Notes: generated from the sequence alone by a model not told the origin. Shown: positions 26,869 to 35,467, counted from the stretch's first letter. The stretch: 64,000 nucleotides of DNA from RGIG5057 sp964371585 (GCA_964371585.1 CAYJMD010000003.1:1-64000), one strand, 5' to 3'. A program made the numbers and translations.

Positions 26869-27315
26869 TTATACATTATTATTCTTTATTGCCATAACAG
26901 CAAGTTCATCACATCTGTTATTGTATTCATTATCACTATGACCTTTAACTTTAATAAATGTTATATCATGTATACTCATATGTTTTAATAACTCTTCCCA
27001 TAATTCAATATTCTTAACTTTTTTCTTATCTGACTTTATCCAGTTATTTTTTTTCCAATTAACAAGCCATTTTTTTTCCACTGCATTTACCACATATGCA
27101 CTATCACTATATATGTTAACTTTACAAGGATATTTTAAAAGTTCTAACCCTTTTAAGACAGCCATTATTTCCATTTGATTGTTAGTAGTATCTTTATAAA
27201 AACCACTTATTTCTTTTTTTATATCTCCATGCATAAGTATTGCACCATATCCACCTGGACCAGGATTACCACTACATGCTCCATCTGTATATATTTCTAC
27301 TTTAGTTTTGTTCAT
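26869..27315 (-). CDS. rnhA: Ribonuclease HI
   Basis: The 148-residue enzyme cleaves RNA in RNA-DNA hybrids. It starts VEIYTDGACSGNPGPGGYGA, and the catalytic residues are visible: Asp11, Glu49, Asp71 and Asp136, with His126 in KVKGHSDNEYNNRCDELA. Length is that of the compact bacterial form. AGGAGG lies before the ATG, and a good promoter lies upstream in the short region it shares with the divergent tmcAL. Confidence 0.96.
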   Translation of the reverse strand: MNKTKVEIYTDGACSGNPGPGGYGAILMHGDIKKEISGFYKDTTNNQMEIMAVLKGLELLKYPCKVNIYSDSAYVVNAVEKKWLVNWKKNNWIKSDKKKVKNIELWEELLKHMSIHDITFIKVKGHSDNEYNNRCDELAVMAIKNNNV

Positions 27316-27377
27316 TGTATATCCTCCTTAAAACTTGAAAATTCAAGTATATTATGTTAAACTATTATATGTATTTG

Positions 27378-27405
27378 ATTATATCATAATATTTATAATA
27401 GTCAA
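27378..27405 (-). promoter_or_regulatory. Sigma-A promoter of rnhA
   Basis: TTGACT at 27400-27405 and TATAAT at 27378-27383 with a 16-base spacer read toward rnhA. Confidence 0.8.
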
Positions 27406-27434
27406 ATTTAAAATATTAGAAAGAAGGTAGAATT

Positions 27435-28631
27435 TTGAAAGTTATTGGAATTATAGCAGAATACAATCCCATGCATAATGGTCATATCCATCAAATAAGG
27501 TTAGCAAAAGAAAAATATAGTGCTTCACATGTAATTGTTATTATGTCTGGATCATTTACTCAAAACGGTAATATTTCATTACTTGATAAATATACTAAAG
27601 CATCAATATGTATAAAAAATGGTGCTGATTTAATTATAGAATTACCTACTATATATGCAACATCTTCTAGTGAAAATTTTGCCTATGGAGCGGTATCATT
27701 ACTTAACAGTTTAAATATTGTAGATGAAATATTATTTGGAGCTGAGTGTAAAGATGTACAAATATTGGAAAATATTGCAAAAAAGTTGATAGATAACGAA
27801 AAACAAATAATTTCAGATATAGATTTAGAAGAAAAAAAATCAACATTTGCTAAAAACAGATCAGAAGTTCTAAAAAACTATTTAACTGCTGAAGAATATT
27901 TAGAAATATCTAAACCTAATAATATTTTAGGTATTGAATATATAAAAAACATAATAAAGTTAAACAGTAACATTAAATTTAATTCTATATCTAGAATAGA
28001 TAATATTTCTAGTACTAAGATACGTGAAGCACTTAAAAATAATGATTATACATATATTAAAGAAAATAGTGCTACAGATGTATATGAATATTTATCTAAT
28101 ATAGATATTTCAAAATTGTATACAGATAATAATTATTTGAATAAATTATATATGCTTATAAGATATAAAATCATAACAACTTCTTTAGAAGACTTAAAAA
28201 ACATATATGAAGTTGCTGAAGGATTAGAAAATAAATTAAAAAAGGAAATAGTAAACTCTGCATCATATGAAGAATTCATTAGTAATATGAAATCTAAAAG
28301 ATATACACTTGCTAGAATAAAAAGAATTCTTATTAATGTATTACTTGGCATAACAAAAGATTTTTACGATGATAATATTATTTTACCCAGTTATGCTCAT
28401 ATATTAAAATTTAGTGATGAAGGAGCTAAAATTATATCCAATATTTCTAAAGCATCAAATACTATTTTAATCACTTCATATAAAGAAAACATGTTAAATA
28501 AAGTATTAAGTGATAATCTAGAAAAAAACAAAATAATTAATATGGTTGATTTAGATATACTTGCAACTAATATTCGTAGTACTATATTTAACTCAGACTT
28601 AAATATAGATTATACAAACCAAATAAAATAA
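27435..28631 (+). CDS. tmcAL: tRNA(Met) cytidine acetate ligase TmcAL
   Basis: The 398-residue protein starts KVIGIIAEYNPMHNGHIHQI, the nucleotidyltransferase HxGH signature of the YlbM/TmcAL family. A second block, GIEYIKNIIKL then SISRIDNISSTKIREAL, contains the ISSTKIR motif. The enzyme activates acetate with ATP and makes N4-acetylcytidine at the wobble base of elongator tRNA(Met). The start is a TTG at 27435 with GAAGGTAG upstream; no ATG precedes the conserved motif. It ends at a strong bidirectional hairpin. Confidence 0.93.
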   Translation: MKVIGIIAEYNPMHNGHIHQIRLAKEKYSASHVIVIMSGSFTQNGNISLLDKYTKASICIKNGADLIIELPTIYATSSSENFAYGAVSLLNSLNIVDEILFGAECKDVQILENIAKKLIDNEKQIISDIDLEEKKSTFAKNRSEVLKNYLTAEEYLEISKPNNILGIEYIKNIIKLNSNIKFNSISRIDNISSTKIREALKNNDYTYIKENSATDVYEYLSNIDISKLYTDNNYLNKLYMLIRYKIITTSLEDLKNIYEVAEGLENKLKKEIVNSASYEEFISNMKSKRYTLARIKRILINVLLGITKDFYDDNIILPSYAHILKFSDEGAKIISNISKASNTILITSYKENMLNKVLSDNLEKNKIINMVDLDILATNIRSTIFNSDLNIDYTNQIK

Positions 28632-28634
28632 ATA

Positions 28635-28673
28635 AAAACTCAAATATCTGATATATTCAAATATTTGAGTTTT
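28635..28673. terminator. Bidirectional terminator between tmcAL and the sigma-like gene
   Basis: A 13-bp perfect stem (28635-28647 with 28661-28673) lies between two converging genes, with T-rich sequence after it on both strands. Confidence 0.85.
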
Positions 28674-28676
28674 AAA

Positions 28677-29321
28677 TTAACCTATTTTTTCTAATGTAGA
28701 GATAAAGTATAAAATATTTTTAAACTCTTCCTCTGTTTTCAAAAATTCACAAACTAAGTAGTCGCCATCCACATTTTCCTCGGTTTTAAAATGATTTTTA
28801 GATATTTTAAGCATTATAATATCTTCTAAAAACATTATTACTATTTTCTTTTCATAAGTAAAAGTTTTATTTTTTTGAAATTTTTCCATATCATTTACTA
28901 TAGTTGCAACATCCGAAAATGTAACATCTTTAAATTTTACTACTACATCTTCACCTAATAAAAAAAGTAAGTATATTACCACATTTTGAATTTCACACAT
29001 GTTTATTAATGTGTTAAAAGTACTTTCAAAGTTTGCTGTAAATAATTTTTTTCTTATCTTATTTGACAGGGTATTTTTTTTATACTTTTTTATAAGTTCA
29101 TTCCGTATTATAGTAGATGCATATGGCGGAAACTCTCCTTTTTTACTATCATAATAAATAGCTGCTTTTTTTAAATACTCAAGTGCAAGTTCAAGCAGTT
29201 GCCCTCTTTCTGAAATTTTACAATCAAATTCATTTACAATAGTTTTTAAAATCCAAGAATTATTTTTAACTAATTTGTTAATTTCTGCATCAGTTTTTTT
29301 AAATCCTTTTCTCTCAATCAT
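28677..29321 (-). CDS. Sigma-70 region 2-like protein, no recognisable region 4
   Basis: The 214-residue soluble protein contains LLELALEYLKKAAIYYDSKK followed by GEFPPYASTIIRNELIKKYK (about residues 43-82). This closely follows sigma-factor region 2, where a D-x-x-KG-x-x-F-x-x-YA-x-x-x-IR pattern binds core polymerase and the -10 box; SigI-like factors are the nearest match I recall. The C-terminal half shows no helix-turn-helix region 4. It might be a divergent or single-domain sigma factor, or a regulator that mimics one. It has its own strong promoter and is monocistronic. Confidence 0.55.
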   Translation of the reverse strand: MIERKGFKKTDAEINKLVKNNSWILKTIVNEFDCKISERGQLLELALEYLKKAAIYYDSKKGEFPPYASTIIRNELIKKYKKNTLSNKIRKKLFTANFESTFNTLINMCEIQNVVIYLLFLLGEDVVVKFKDVTFSDVATIVNDMEKFQKNKTFTYEKKIVIMFLEDIIMLKISKNHFKTEENVDGDYLVCEFLKTEEEFKNILYFISTLEKIG

Positions 29322-29369
29322 AACTACCTCCTAATTATATTTGGTTTTAGTTTTATTTTTACCTATTAC

Positions 29370-29397
29370 ATTATATCATAAATATTTTTTTTGTCAA
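29370..29397 (-). promoter_or_regulatory. Sigma-A promoter of the sigma-like gene
   Basis: Perfect TTGACA (29392-29397) and TATAAT (29370-29375) with 16 bases between, the -10 preceded by TGA. Confidence 0.87.
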
Positions 29398-29433
29398 CCT
29401 AACAGACTAATATCACTATTAACATTAGTATAT

Positions 29434-29470
29434 AAAAATAGAGTACACTACTAAAGTATACTCTATTTTT
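29434..29470 (-). terminator. Terminator of the tandem ribbon-helix-helix gene
   Basis: A 12-bp perfect stem (29434-29445 with 29459-29470) overlaps the stop codon; its arms end in A/T runs so it can work on both strands. Confidence 0.8.
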
Positions 29471-29831
29471 TTATATTTTCATCTTCTATTGCATTATATA
29501 TTGCAATATTAATAAGTCTAGTCATTGATATTTTATATTTTTCTTTTAATTTTTCAAGTTTAGTTATATATGATTTAGGGATCAGATATGTTCTATCTAT
29601 TCTATTTTCTTTATATTTTGTTGTATATAATTTTACATTTTCAGTTTCAATAAGTTCTTTTATCGCTATAGTTACTAATTTATTTATAGAAACATCATAT
29701 ATATTATCTGATAAAAATTTTAATTTATCATACATAACATCATCTACAGAAAATGTTTTTCTAATTATTTCATTTTCGCCTGATACTTTTTTAACTTCAT
29801 TTTTTCTAGGTAATTTGCTAAAAGTTAACAT
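29463..29831 (-). CDS. Tandem ribbon-helix-helix DNA-binding protein
   Basis: The 122-residue protein consists of two ribbon-helix-helix-like units. The first has a strand IRKTFSVDDVMYDKLKFL, then a helix with INKLVTIAIKEL (about residues 23-62). The second has RTYLIPKSYITKLEKLKEKY, then TRLINIAIYNAI (about 78-117). Both repeat the strand-helix-turn-helix pattern of CopG/Arc/MetJ repressors, so one chain could act as a pseudo-dimer. AGAGGTG precedes the ATG. The divergent region upstream contains an inverted repeat next to the neighbour's promoter, a plausible operator. No toxin partner is adjacent. Confidence 0.68.
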   Translation of the reverse strand: MLTFSKLPRKNEVKKVSGENEIIRKTFSVDDVMYDKLKFLSDNIYDVSINKLVTIAIKELIETENVKLYTTKYKENRIDRTYLIPKSYITKLEKLKEKYKISMTRLINIAIYNAIEDENIKK

Positions 29832-29851
29832 ATTTCTACACCTCTTGAATT

Positions 29852-29857
29852 ATTATA
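29852..29857 (-). promoter_or_regulatory. -10 box of the ribbon-helix-helix gene
   Basis: TATAAT preceded by TGA reads toward the gene at 29831. The -35 region (TTACAA, 17 bases upstream) is weak, so this is probably an extended -10 promoter. Confidence 0.55.
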
Positions 29858-29889
29858 TCATTTTTAGCAAGTATTTGTAACAACACTTT

Positions 29890-29912
29890 AAGTAACATAT
29901 TTTAAGTTACTT
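29890..29912. promoter_or_regulatory. Inverted repeat, candidate operator in the RHH/GAF divergent region
   Basis: AAGTAAC (29890-29896) and GTTACTT (29906-29912) form a perfect 7-bp inverted repeat with a 9-base spacer. It lies 2 bases upstream of the -35 box of the plus-strand gene and about 30 bases upstream of the -10 of the ribbon-helix-helix gene, so one bound repressor could act on both. Confidence 0.5.
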
Positions 29913-29914
29913 TG

Positions 29915-29943
29915 TTGACTTTAAATATATTATGTGTTAAAAT
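29915..29943 (+). promoter_or_regulatory. Sigma-A promoter of the GAF/SpoVT-C-like gene
   Basis: TTGACT at 29915-29920 and TAAAAT at 29938-29943 with 17 bases between read toward the start at 29970. Confidence 0.75.
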
Positions 29944-29969
29944 ATACACAAAGATAGATGAGGTGTTTT

Positions 29970-30368
29970 ATGAATATACCAAATAAAATAAAAGATTTTT
30001 TAAGTACTAGTGCTGAAAAAAACAACAGTATTATACTAGTTACTAGTTTAGACAAAATAATATTTAATTCAGTAGAAAACTCAAAAGAAGATTCTACATT
30101 ATTACCTAAAAATATACAAGAACTTTTCAAAACAATGATTTCTTCAAATGAAGTTGTTAAAGTATTTAATACATATAAGTATCCTGTTTTAAAAGATGAT
30201 ATGGAAATAAAAAATGAAGTAATAATGCTTATCTTAAATAATAATGAAGTAATAGGATCACTAATTGTACTAAATCATACACTTGATTTTGAAGTATCAA
30301 ACTTTGCTTTTACTTCTACTATTTTAAATACTTTGAAAACAGTACTTAAAAAAACTCAAACCGACTAA
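29970..30368 (+). CDS. GAF-like protein resembling the SpoVT C-terminal domain
   Basis: The 132-residue soluble protein has an alpha/beta pattern that follows the SpoVT C-terminal GAF domain. A starting helix leads to SIILVTSLDKIIFN, then ELFKTMISSNEVVKVF, then the strand pair VIMLILNNNEVIGSLIVLNH and a final long helix. SpoVT also has an N-terminal AbrB DNA-binding domain, which is missing here. It could be a ligand-sensing partner for another protein. The frame opens at an ATG at 29958, but GAGGTG lies inside that stretch and places the start at the ATG at 29970. It is divergent from the ribbon-helix-helix gene. Confidence 0.52.
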   Translation: MNIPNKIKDFLSTSAEKNNSIILVTSLDKIIFNSVENSKEDSTLLPKNIQELFKTMISSNEVVKVFNTYKYPVLKDDMEIKNEVIMLILNNNEVIGSLIVLNHTLDFEVSNFAFTSTILNTLKTVLKKTQTD

Positions 30369-30370
30369 TA

Positions 30371-30406
30371 ATAAAGTACCATACATTAATGTGTATGGTA
30401 CTTTAT
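30371..30406. terminator. Bidirectional terminator between the GAF-like gene and recG
   Basis: A 15-bp perfect stem (30371-30385 with 30392-30406, 6-nt loop) lies between the two converging genes, its end abutting the recG stop codon. Confidence 0.85.
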
Positions 30407-32491
30407 TTACATTCCTATATTCTTAAGCTGCTCTCCATATTCTTTAAATAGTGTTTGTTTAAGATTACTATATTCTTTTTTAGCTAAAGTTGAATCTTCA
30501 TCAAATATATCCTTTGATGCATCTGTTGCCATTTTTAAAACTTCCATATCTTTTAATAAATCTGCAAGTTTAAATTCTGGTAGTCCACTTTGTCTTATTC
30601 CAAAAAAATCTCCAGGTCCTCTAAGTTCTAAATCTTTACTTGCTATTTCAAATCCATTGTTACTTGTTTCCATTATTTTAAGTCTCTCTTTTACTTTAGC
30701 TGATTTAACAGAACTTTTAAGTACACAATATGATTCGTATTTACCTCTACCTACTCTTCCTCTTAATTGATGAAGTGCTGCAAGTCCAAATCTCTCTGCA
30801 TTTTCTATAATCATAAGTGATGCATTAGGAACATTCACTCCTACCTCTATTACTGTTGTTGAAATAAGTATGTCAATTTCTCCATCTTTATATCTATTCA
30901 TTATTTCATCTTTTTCTTTATTTTTCATTTTACCATGAATATATGCAATATTAAATTTATTTAATGTACTATTTTTATACTCTTCATATATTTTAGTAAC
31001 AGATTTTAAATTTTCATCTGGATTTTCCTCTGACTCTTCTACTAAAGGACATACAATATATACTTGTCTTCCACTTTCTATTTCTTTAGATATAAATGAA
31101 TTTATTCTCTCTTCATATGATTTATCTACAGCAAATGTTTTAATGAATTTTCTACCGGGTGGTAGTTCATCTATTATTGATATGTCTAAGTCTCCATATA
31201 GCATAAGTCCTAATGTTCTAGGAATAGGAGTTGCACTCATTACAAGTGATTCAACATCTACTTTTTTATTTACAAGTTTCATACGTTGCTTAACTCCAAA
31301 TCTATGTTGTTCATCTGTTATTACAAGTGCTAAATTATTAAATTCAATATTATCTTCTATTAATGAGTGTGTACCAAATATTATATTTATATTACCTGTT
31401 ACTAAATCTGTTATTATATTTTCTTTTTGCTTTTTTGTTGTAGTTGATGTTATTATAGCACATTTATATCCAAGTTTATCAAAATATGGTTTAAGTTCTA
31501 AATAGTGCTGAGTTGCAAGTATTGTTGTTGGAGCCATCATTGCAGCTTGATAACCATTTTTTACAGCTATATATATACTGGCAGCTGCTACTATTGTTTT
31601 ACCACTACCAACATCTCCTTGAATCATTCTGTTCATAAGATGTTTTGAAGACATATCATCTTTTATCTCTCTTACAACTCTCTTTTGCGCATTTGTCAGA
31701 CTAAAAGGTATAAGGTTTAAAAACTCTTCTATATCGATATCTTTAAATTGAGTTCTTTTAATAACCTTAACATCATTATTTTTAATAATTTTAAGTGCAC
31801 ATATAAGTTTAAATAACTCATCAAAAATAAGTCTTTTTCTAGCTATAGCTACTTCTTTAAAATCCTTTGGCATATGTATTTTATTATTTGCAAACTCTAG
31901 TGAACACAGATTATACTTTTTTAATATTTCTGAAGGTAGTATCTCATATTTACTTTCATCAATAGTTTCCTCTAATAACTCAATAGTATTTGTTATTAGA
32001 TTAAACATGTATTTTTGAGTAAGGCCTTTTGTAAGAGGATATATTGGATATACTCCCATTATTTTGAGTAGTTCAAATTTATTATATATCTGCGGTGATT
32101 CTACCTTTGCCTTAGTTCCTACTAATATTACTTTACCAAAAAATACATATTCAACATTTTGTTTTAAAGATTCTTTTAAGAAAGGTTGATTAAAAAATAC
32201 TAGTTCTACAAATCCAGTTCCATCTGAAAAAATAGCTTTTGTAACACTAAATTTACCTTTACGCATTATCTTTAAAGTATTTGGAACCATCATACCTGTA
32301 AAAAGTATACTTTCACCATTTGTAAATTCAGCTATTTTCCTAAGCTGTGTTCTATCTTCATATACTCTTGGATAATATGTAATTAAATCTTTAACAGTAA
32401 AAATTCCTACAGCATTTAATATTTTACTTTTAGCTGGACCTACACCTTTTATATATTCTATACTACTATTTAATGTAATTATATTTGCCAT
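30407..32491 (-). CDS. recG: ATP-dependent DNA helicase RecG
   Basis: The 694-residue protein has the RecG order. A wedge/OB domain lies at the N-terminus (VKDLITYYPRVYEDRT, about residues 30-46). The superfamily 2 motor follows, with RMIQGDVGSGKTIVAAAS (Walker A), ITDEQHRFG (DExH box), VMSATPIPRTL and the late motif QLRGRVGRGKYES. It remodels stalled replication forks and Holliday junctions. Length is as expected. GAGGTG precedes the ATG. Nothing unusual is seen. Confidence 0.97.
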   Translation of the reverse strand: MANIITLNSSIEYIKGVGPAKSKILNAVGIFTVKDLITYYPRVYEDRTQLRKIAEFTNGESILFTGMMVPNTLKIMRKGKFSVTKAIFSDGTGFVELVFFNQPFLKESLKQNVEYVFFGKVILVGTKAKVESPQIYNKFELLKIMGVYPIYPLTKGLTQKYMFNLITNTIELLEETIDESKYEILPSEILKKYNLCSLEFANNKIHMPKDFKEVAIARKRLIFDELFKLICALKIIKNNDVKVIKRTQFKDIDIEEFLNLIPFSLTNAQKRVVREIKDDMSSKHLMNRMIQGDVGSGKTIVAAASIYIAVKNGYQAAMMAPTTILATQHYLELKPYFDKLGYKCAIITSTTTKKQKENIITDLVTGNINIIFGTHSLIEDNIEFNNLALVITDEQHRFGVKQRMKLVNKKVDVESLVMSATPIPRTLGLMLYGDLDISIIDELPPGRKFIKTFAVDKSYEERINSFISKEIESGRQVYIVCPLVEESEENPDENLKSVTKIYEEYKNSTLNKFNIAYIHGKMKNKEKDEIMNRYKDGEIDILISTTVIEVGVNVPNASLMIIENAERFGLAALHQLRGRVGRGKYESYCVLKSSVKSAKVKERLKIMETSNNGFEIASKDLELRGPGDFFGIRQSGLPEFKLADLLKDMEVLKMATDASKDIFDEDSTLAKKEYSNLKQTLFKEYGEQLKNIGM

Positions 32492-32511
32492 TTTTTCACC
32501 TCGTATATTCT

Positions 32512-32540
32512 ATTATATCACTTTATTTATCTCTCTTCAA
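32512..32540 (-). promoter_or_regulatory. Sigma-A promoter of recG
   Basis: TTGAAG (32535-32540) and TATAAT (32512-32517), spacer 17, the -10 preceded by TGA. Confidence 0.82.
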
Positions 32541-32605
32541 GTAAATATATTTTAGATATTTATTTTTCTTTTTTAATACAATTTTAGATATTTTTATTAA
32601 AACCA

Positions 32606-32634
32606 TTGACAAGTTATATTATTTTTTGTATAAT
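32606..32634 (+). promoter_or_regulatory. Consensus sigma-A promoter of the padR operon
   Basis: Perfect TTGACA (32606-32611) and TATAAT (32629-32634) with a 17-base spacer; this is the strongest promoter sequence in the window. Confidence 0.9.
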
Positions 32635-32653
32635 ACTATTCATAGAATAATAT
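32633..32653 (+). promoter_or_regulatory. Candidate PadR operator at the padR transcription start
   Basis: ATACTATTC, a 3-base spacer, then GAATAATAT form a dyad matching at 8 of 9 positions. It overlaps the end of the -10 box and the transcription start, where a repressor would block initiation. PadR regulators usually bind AT-rich dyads and control themselves. Confidence 0.55.
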
Positions 32654-32685
32654 AATTTTAAAAATAATATAAAGGAGGATTTATT

Positions 32686-33009
32686 ATGACATTTAATGTA
32701 GCAGCAAAACTTTTAGATGCTTGCATACTCGGAGTTGTTGCATCAGGTGATACTTATGGTTATGATTTAACATCAAAAATAGGTGATAAATTAAACATTT
32801 CCGAATCAGCTCTCTACCCTGTTCTTAGACGTCTTTCAAAAGAAGGACTACTTACTACATATGATAAACCAATAGACGGAAGAAATAGAAAATACTATAG
32901 TATTACAAATGAAGGAAAACTAAAACTTAATTTTTTTAAAGAAGAATGGAATAATTATAAAGATACCATTGATTCTATGTTTATGAAAGGAGAAAAATAT
33001 AATGACTAA
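32686..33009 (+). CDS. PadR family transcriptional regulator
   Basis: The 107-residue protein is a winged helix: LDACILGVVASGDTYGYDLT, then ISESALYPVLRRLSKEGLL, then the wing DGRNRKYYSITNEGK. This is the PadR signature (YGY, Y-x-x-LxRLxxxGLL and R(K)YY). It should bind DNA as a dimer and repress this operon. AAGGAGG precedes the ATG. The last 8 bases overlap the DUF1700 gene. The PadR-DUF1700-DUF4097 arrangement is conserved in Firmicutes and associated with envelope responses. Confidence 0.93.
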   Translation: MTFNVAAKLLDACILGVVASGDTYGYDLTSKIGDKLNISESALYPVLRRLSKEGLLTTYDKPIDGRNRKYYSITNEGKLKLNFFKEEWNNYKDTIDSMFMKGEKYND

Positions 33010-33541
33010 ATCTGAATTTTTTAATATCTTAGAAAATAACATTAAATACTTACCAAAAGAAGAAAAAGATAGTGCACTTGAATTTTACCATGAATACTTT
33101 AATGAAGCCGAAAGTGAGGAAATTGCTCTAAAAAAACTTGAGCATCCTAAAGATATATCAAGAAACTTAATACTTGAATTTGGAGAAAAAAAACCTAAAT
33201 CAATCTCACCTATTTTACTTGCACTTCTTATAATTTCAAGTCCAATATCTCTACCACTAGCATTTGCATTAATAACAGTAGCAGGTGCAATTATATTTAG
33301 TATTTTTGTAGTATTTATAAGTTTAATATTTACTTTTATACTTCTATTTGGAGTATCACTTATATGTCTTATACCTGCATTCATTTACAATATTCCGACA
33401 GGTCTTATCTTTTTAGGACTTTCATTTATAAGTATATTCTTATTTGGAACTACTGTTATTATACTTGATAAATTTATCATAGGAATAAATAAATTAGCAT
33501 TAAAATTTGTAAAGGAGAAAAATAATAATGAAAAAAAATAA
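33002..33541 (+). CDS. DUF1700 (HAAS-type) membrane protein
   Basis: The 179-residue protein begins with the soluble DUF1700 block (MTKSEFFNILENNIKYLP, then FYHEYFNEAESEE and HPKDISRNLI). Three to four membrane helices from about residue 70 to 165 and a basic C-terminus follow. Proteins of this type are encoded between a PadR repressor and a DUF4097 protein and may pass membrane signals to the regulator. The exact role is unknown. The gene overlaps both neighbours, so the three are translated together. Confidence 0.85.
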   Translation: MTKSEFFNILENNIKYLPKEEKDSALEFYHEYFNEAESEEIALKKLEHPKDISRNLILEFGEKKPKSISPILLALLIISSPISLPLAFALITVAGAIIFSIFVVFISLIFTFILLFGVSLICLIPAFIYNIPTGLIFLGLSFISIFLFGTTVIILDKFIIGINKLALKFVKEKNNNEKK

Positions 33542-34274
33542 ATTTTTAATTTTATTATCATTTTTGATAATAGGTATAATACTAGTAGTTATAGGTATCC
33601 AGCTCGGAGGAAGTATCTCAGCTTCTTTTCACGATTTTAATATCACTTTCAATAATAGAAATAAATTAGATACACCTATTACTGAAGCATTTACTAATAT
33701 TAAACATATAAATATATCTTCTACATCTCCACTTAATATTGATATATTAAAGGGTGATGAGTTTAAAGTAGTATATGATGATCCATATCTAGAAATTAAT
33801 CAAAATGTTATAGATGAAGTAAACGCTTTACATTTAGTTTCTAACGGATCGGATAATCATTTTATATTTGGAATAAATACAAATACAGCATATGATATTA
33901 CAATATATATTCCAGATGATTTAGAATCTTTAATAATAAACTCTGCACTAGTAGACATAGATATTTCAAACATAAATGTTTCAGATTTAAATATAGATGT
34001 AGATTTAGGTAATATAATAGTTAATTCTATAATAACAGATACAATAACTGCAACATCAGATTTAGGAAATTTTGAATTTTCTAATATAACATCAAATGGG
34101 ACAACACTTACTTCTAATTTAGGTAATATAATAATTAAGTTTTCTACTTTAGGAGATTTAACTACAACATCCGATCTTGGAAATATTGAAGTTTTAAATA
34201 ATAAGTTCAAATCATTTAATCACAGTGTAAGCTTGGGAAATATAGTAAATTTAAATAATGAAATAATAGAATAA
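33528..34274 (+). CDS. DUF4097-type membrane-anchored repeat protein
   Basis: The 248-residue protein has one N-terminal membrane segment (about residues 5-27) and an outer beta-rich domain. Short turns of the type DLGNI, DLGNF, NLGNI and SLGNI recur about every 18-20 residues (about 155-240), as in the right-handed beta-helix of DUF4097 proteins. It probably senses or binds something at the cell surface. It is the last gene of the padR operon and overlaps DUF1700 by 14 bases. No enzyme motif is seen. Confidence 0.82.
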   Translation: MKKNKFLILLSFLIIGIILVVIGIQLGGSISASFHDFNITFNNRNKLDTPITEAFTNIKHINISSTSPLNIDILKGDEFKVVYDDPYLEINQNVIDEVNALHLVSNGSDNHFIFGINTNTAYDITIYIPDDLESLIINSALVDIDISNINVSDLNIDVDLGNIIVNSIITDTITATSDLGNFEFSNITSNGTTLTSNLGNIIIKFSTLGDLTTTSDLGNIEVLNNKFKSFNHSVSLGNIVNLNNEIIE

Positions 34275-34280
34275 AGAAAT

Positions 34281-34315
34281 AAAGATAAGTAAATTTAATA
34301 CTGTTACTTATCTTT
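34281..34315. terminator. Bidirectional terminator between the padR and gerA operons
   Basis: A 12-bp perfect stem (34281-34292 with 34304-34315) lies between converging operons, ending in TTT on the plus strand and preceded by AAA for the minus strand. Confidence 0.83.
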
Positions 34316-34324
34316 ATTATATTT

Positions 34325-35467
34325 TTAATTACTAATCAATTTATTGAATTCTTTATTTTTAGTTTTATTCTTATTTTTAATCTTATTTACATATATTAAT
34401 CTGATTAATATAATCATATGTATACTAATAGCTACTGATCCAATTATAACGGGTAGTAATGTTATATTAAACTCAGTTGATGTTGTTATATTAGGAAAAA
34501 TATTTAATGCTATCAATGTTATTATAATTGGTAATAAATATGTAAGCATAAGCTTATTTAGTTTAGCCTCTTTATATGAATAAAAGTTTTTAAATGCATA
34601 ATAACTACATATAAGTACTCCTATAAACATCATTACTATAAAATATATGGATACAATATTTTCTACTCTTTCTATTATACCCAGCATTTTAATTTCTTTA
34701 AGAATAACATATTCTGGATATTTAAGTATAGAAACTATATCATAACCTAAAGTAGTTAATGTAGTAAAAAACATTGTAATGAGACCTAAATTAGATAATA
34801 TATATGTTATTATTATATTTTTACTTATTTTTTCTCTATTTTCTAACTCTTTAGGAGATACACATAGTAATATAAATAACACTACTGAATTTAATACTGT
34901 ATACATTATTACAGAATATATATCCCTTTCGAGTGATGCAGTAAACATTGGTAGTAAATTATCTAGTTTTATCTTATCTAATAATCCAAATATAACAAAT
35001 ATAAACAGTGCAACTGCAGGATACATTAATATTTGTGAAGTTTTAGATATTGTATTAATACCTTTTGAAAGCGCATATATTAAAGGTACTACTAATAATA
35101 CACCTATATAATATTTATCTATTAACACTAAATAATTTAAATTTAAGAATGTTATCAAATTGTATAGTATGATTACAGCTATAAAAAGTGCAAGTATACT
35201 TAATATAAAATTAAAAACATTTCCAATAATATTTCCAAATATTTTTTTATTTAAGCTAAATATATTTAGATCTTCACTATTTTTAAATATATATAAATAT
35301 ATGACAAGAGGTATAAAACCTAGTATAAATCCAGCTATTGCACATATAACAGTTTCTCTTATAGAATATTGAAACATATTGTATAATCCTGTACCTAAAA
35401 ATAAACTGTTCATTAAAAAATATGCTAAACTGCACAATGCTACATTACTTATTTTTTGCCTTACCAT
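34325..35467 (-). CDS. gerAB: Spore germination receptor subunit B (GerAB-type transporter-like)
   Basis: The 380-residue protein has about ten membrane helices in the order of the GerAB/endospore germination permease family (APC superfamily). It starts QKISNVALCSLAYFLMNSLF and contains a conserved-type PLIYALSKGINTISKTSQIL segment. In the GerA receptor, subunit B recognises the nutrient, with subunits A and C completing the complex in the spore inner membrane. The gene overlaps the GerAC stop by 7 bases. The C-terminus is basic (many Lys and Asn). Confidence 0.88.
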   Translation of the reverse strand: MVRQKISNVALCSLAYFLMNSLFLGTGLYNMFQYSIRETVICAIAGFILGFIPLVIYLYIFKNSEDLNIFSLNKKIFGNIIGNVFNFILSILALFIAVIILYNLITFLNLNYLVLIDKYYIGVLLVVPLIYALSKGINTISKTSQILMYPAVALFIFVIFGLLDKIKLDNLLPMFTASLERDIYSVIMYTVLNSVVLFILLCVSPKELENREKISKNIIITYILSNLGLITMFFTTLTTLGYDIVSILKYPEYVILKEIKMLGIIERVENIVSIYFIVMMFIGVLICSYYAFKNFYSYKEAKLNKLMLTYLLPIIITLIALNIFPNITTSTEFNITLLPVIIGSVAISIHMIILIRLIYVNKIKNKNKTKNKEFNKLISN

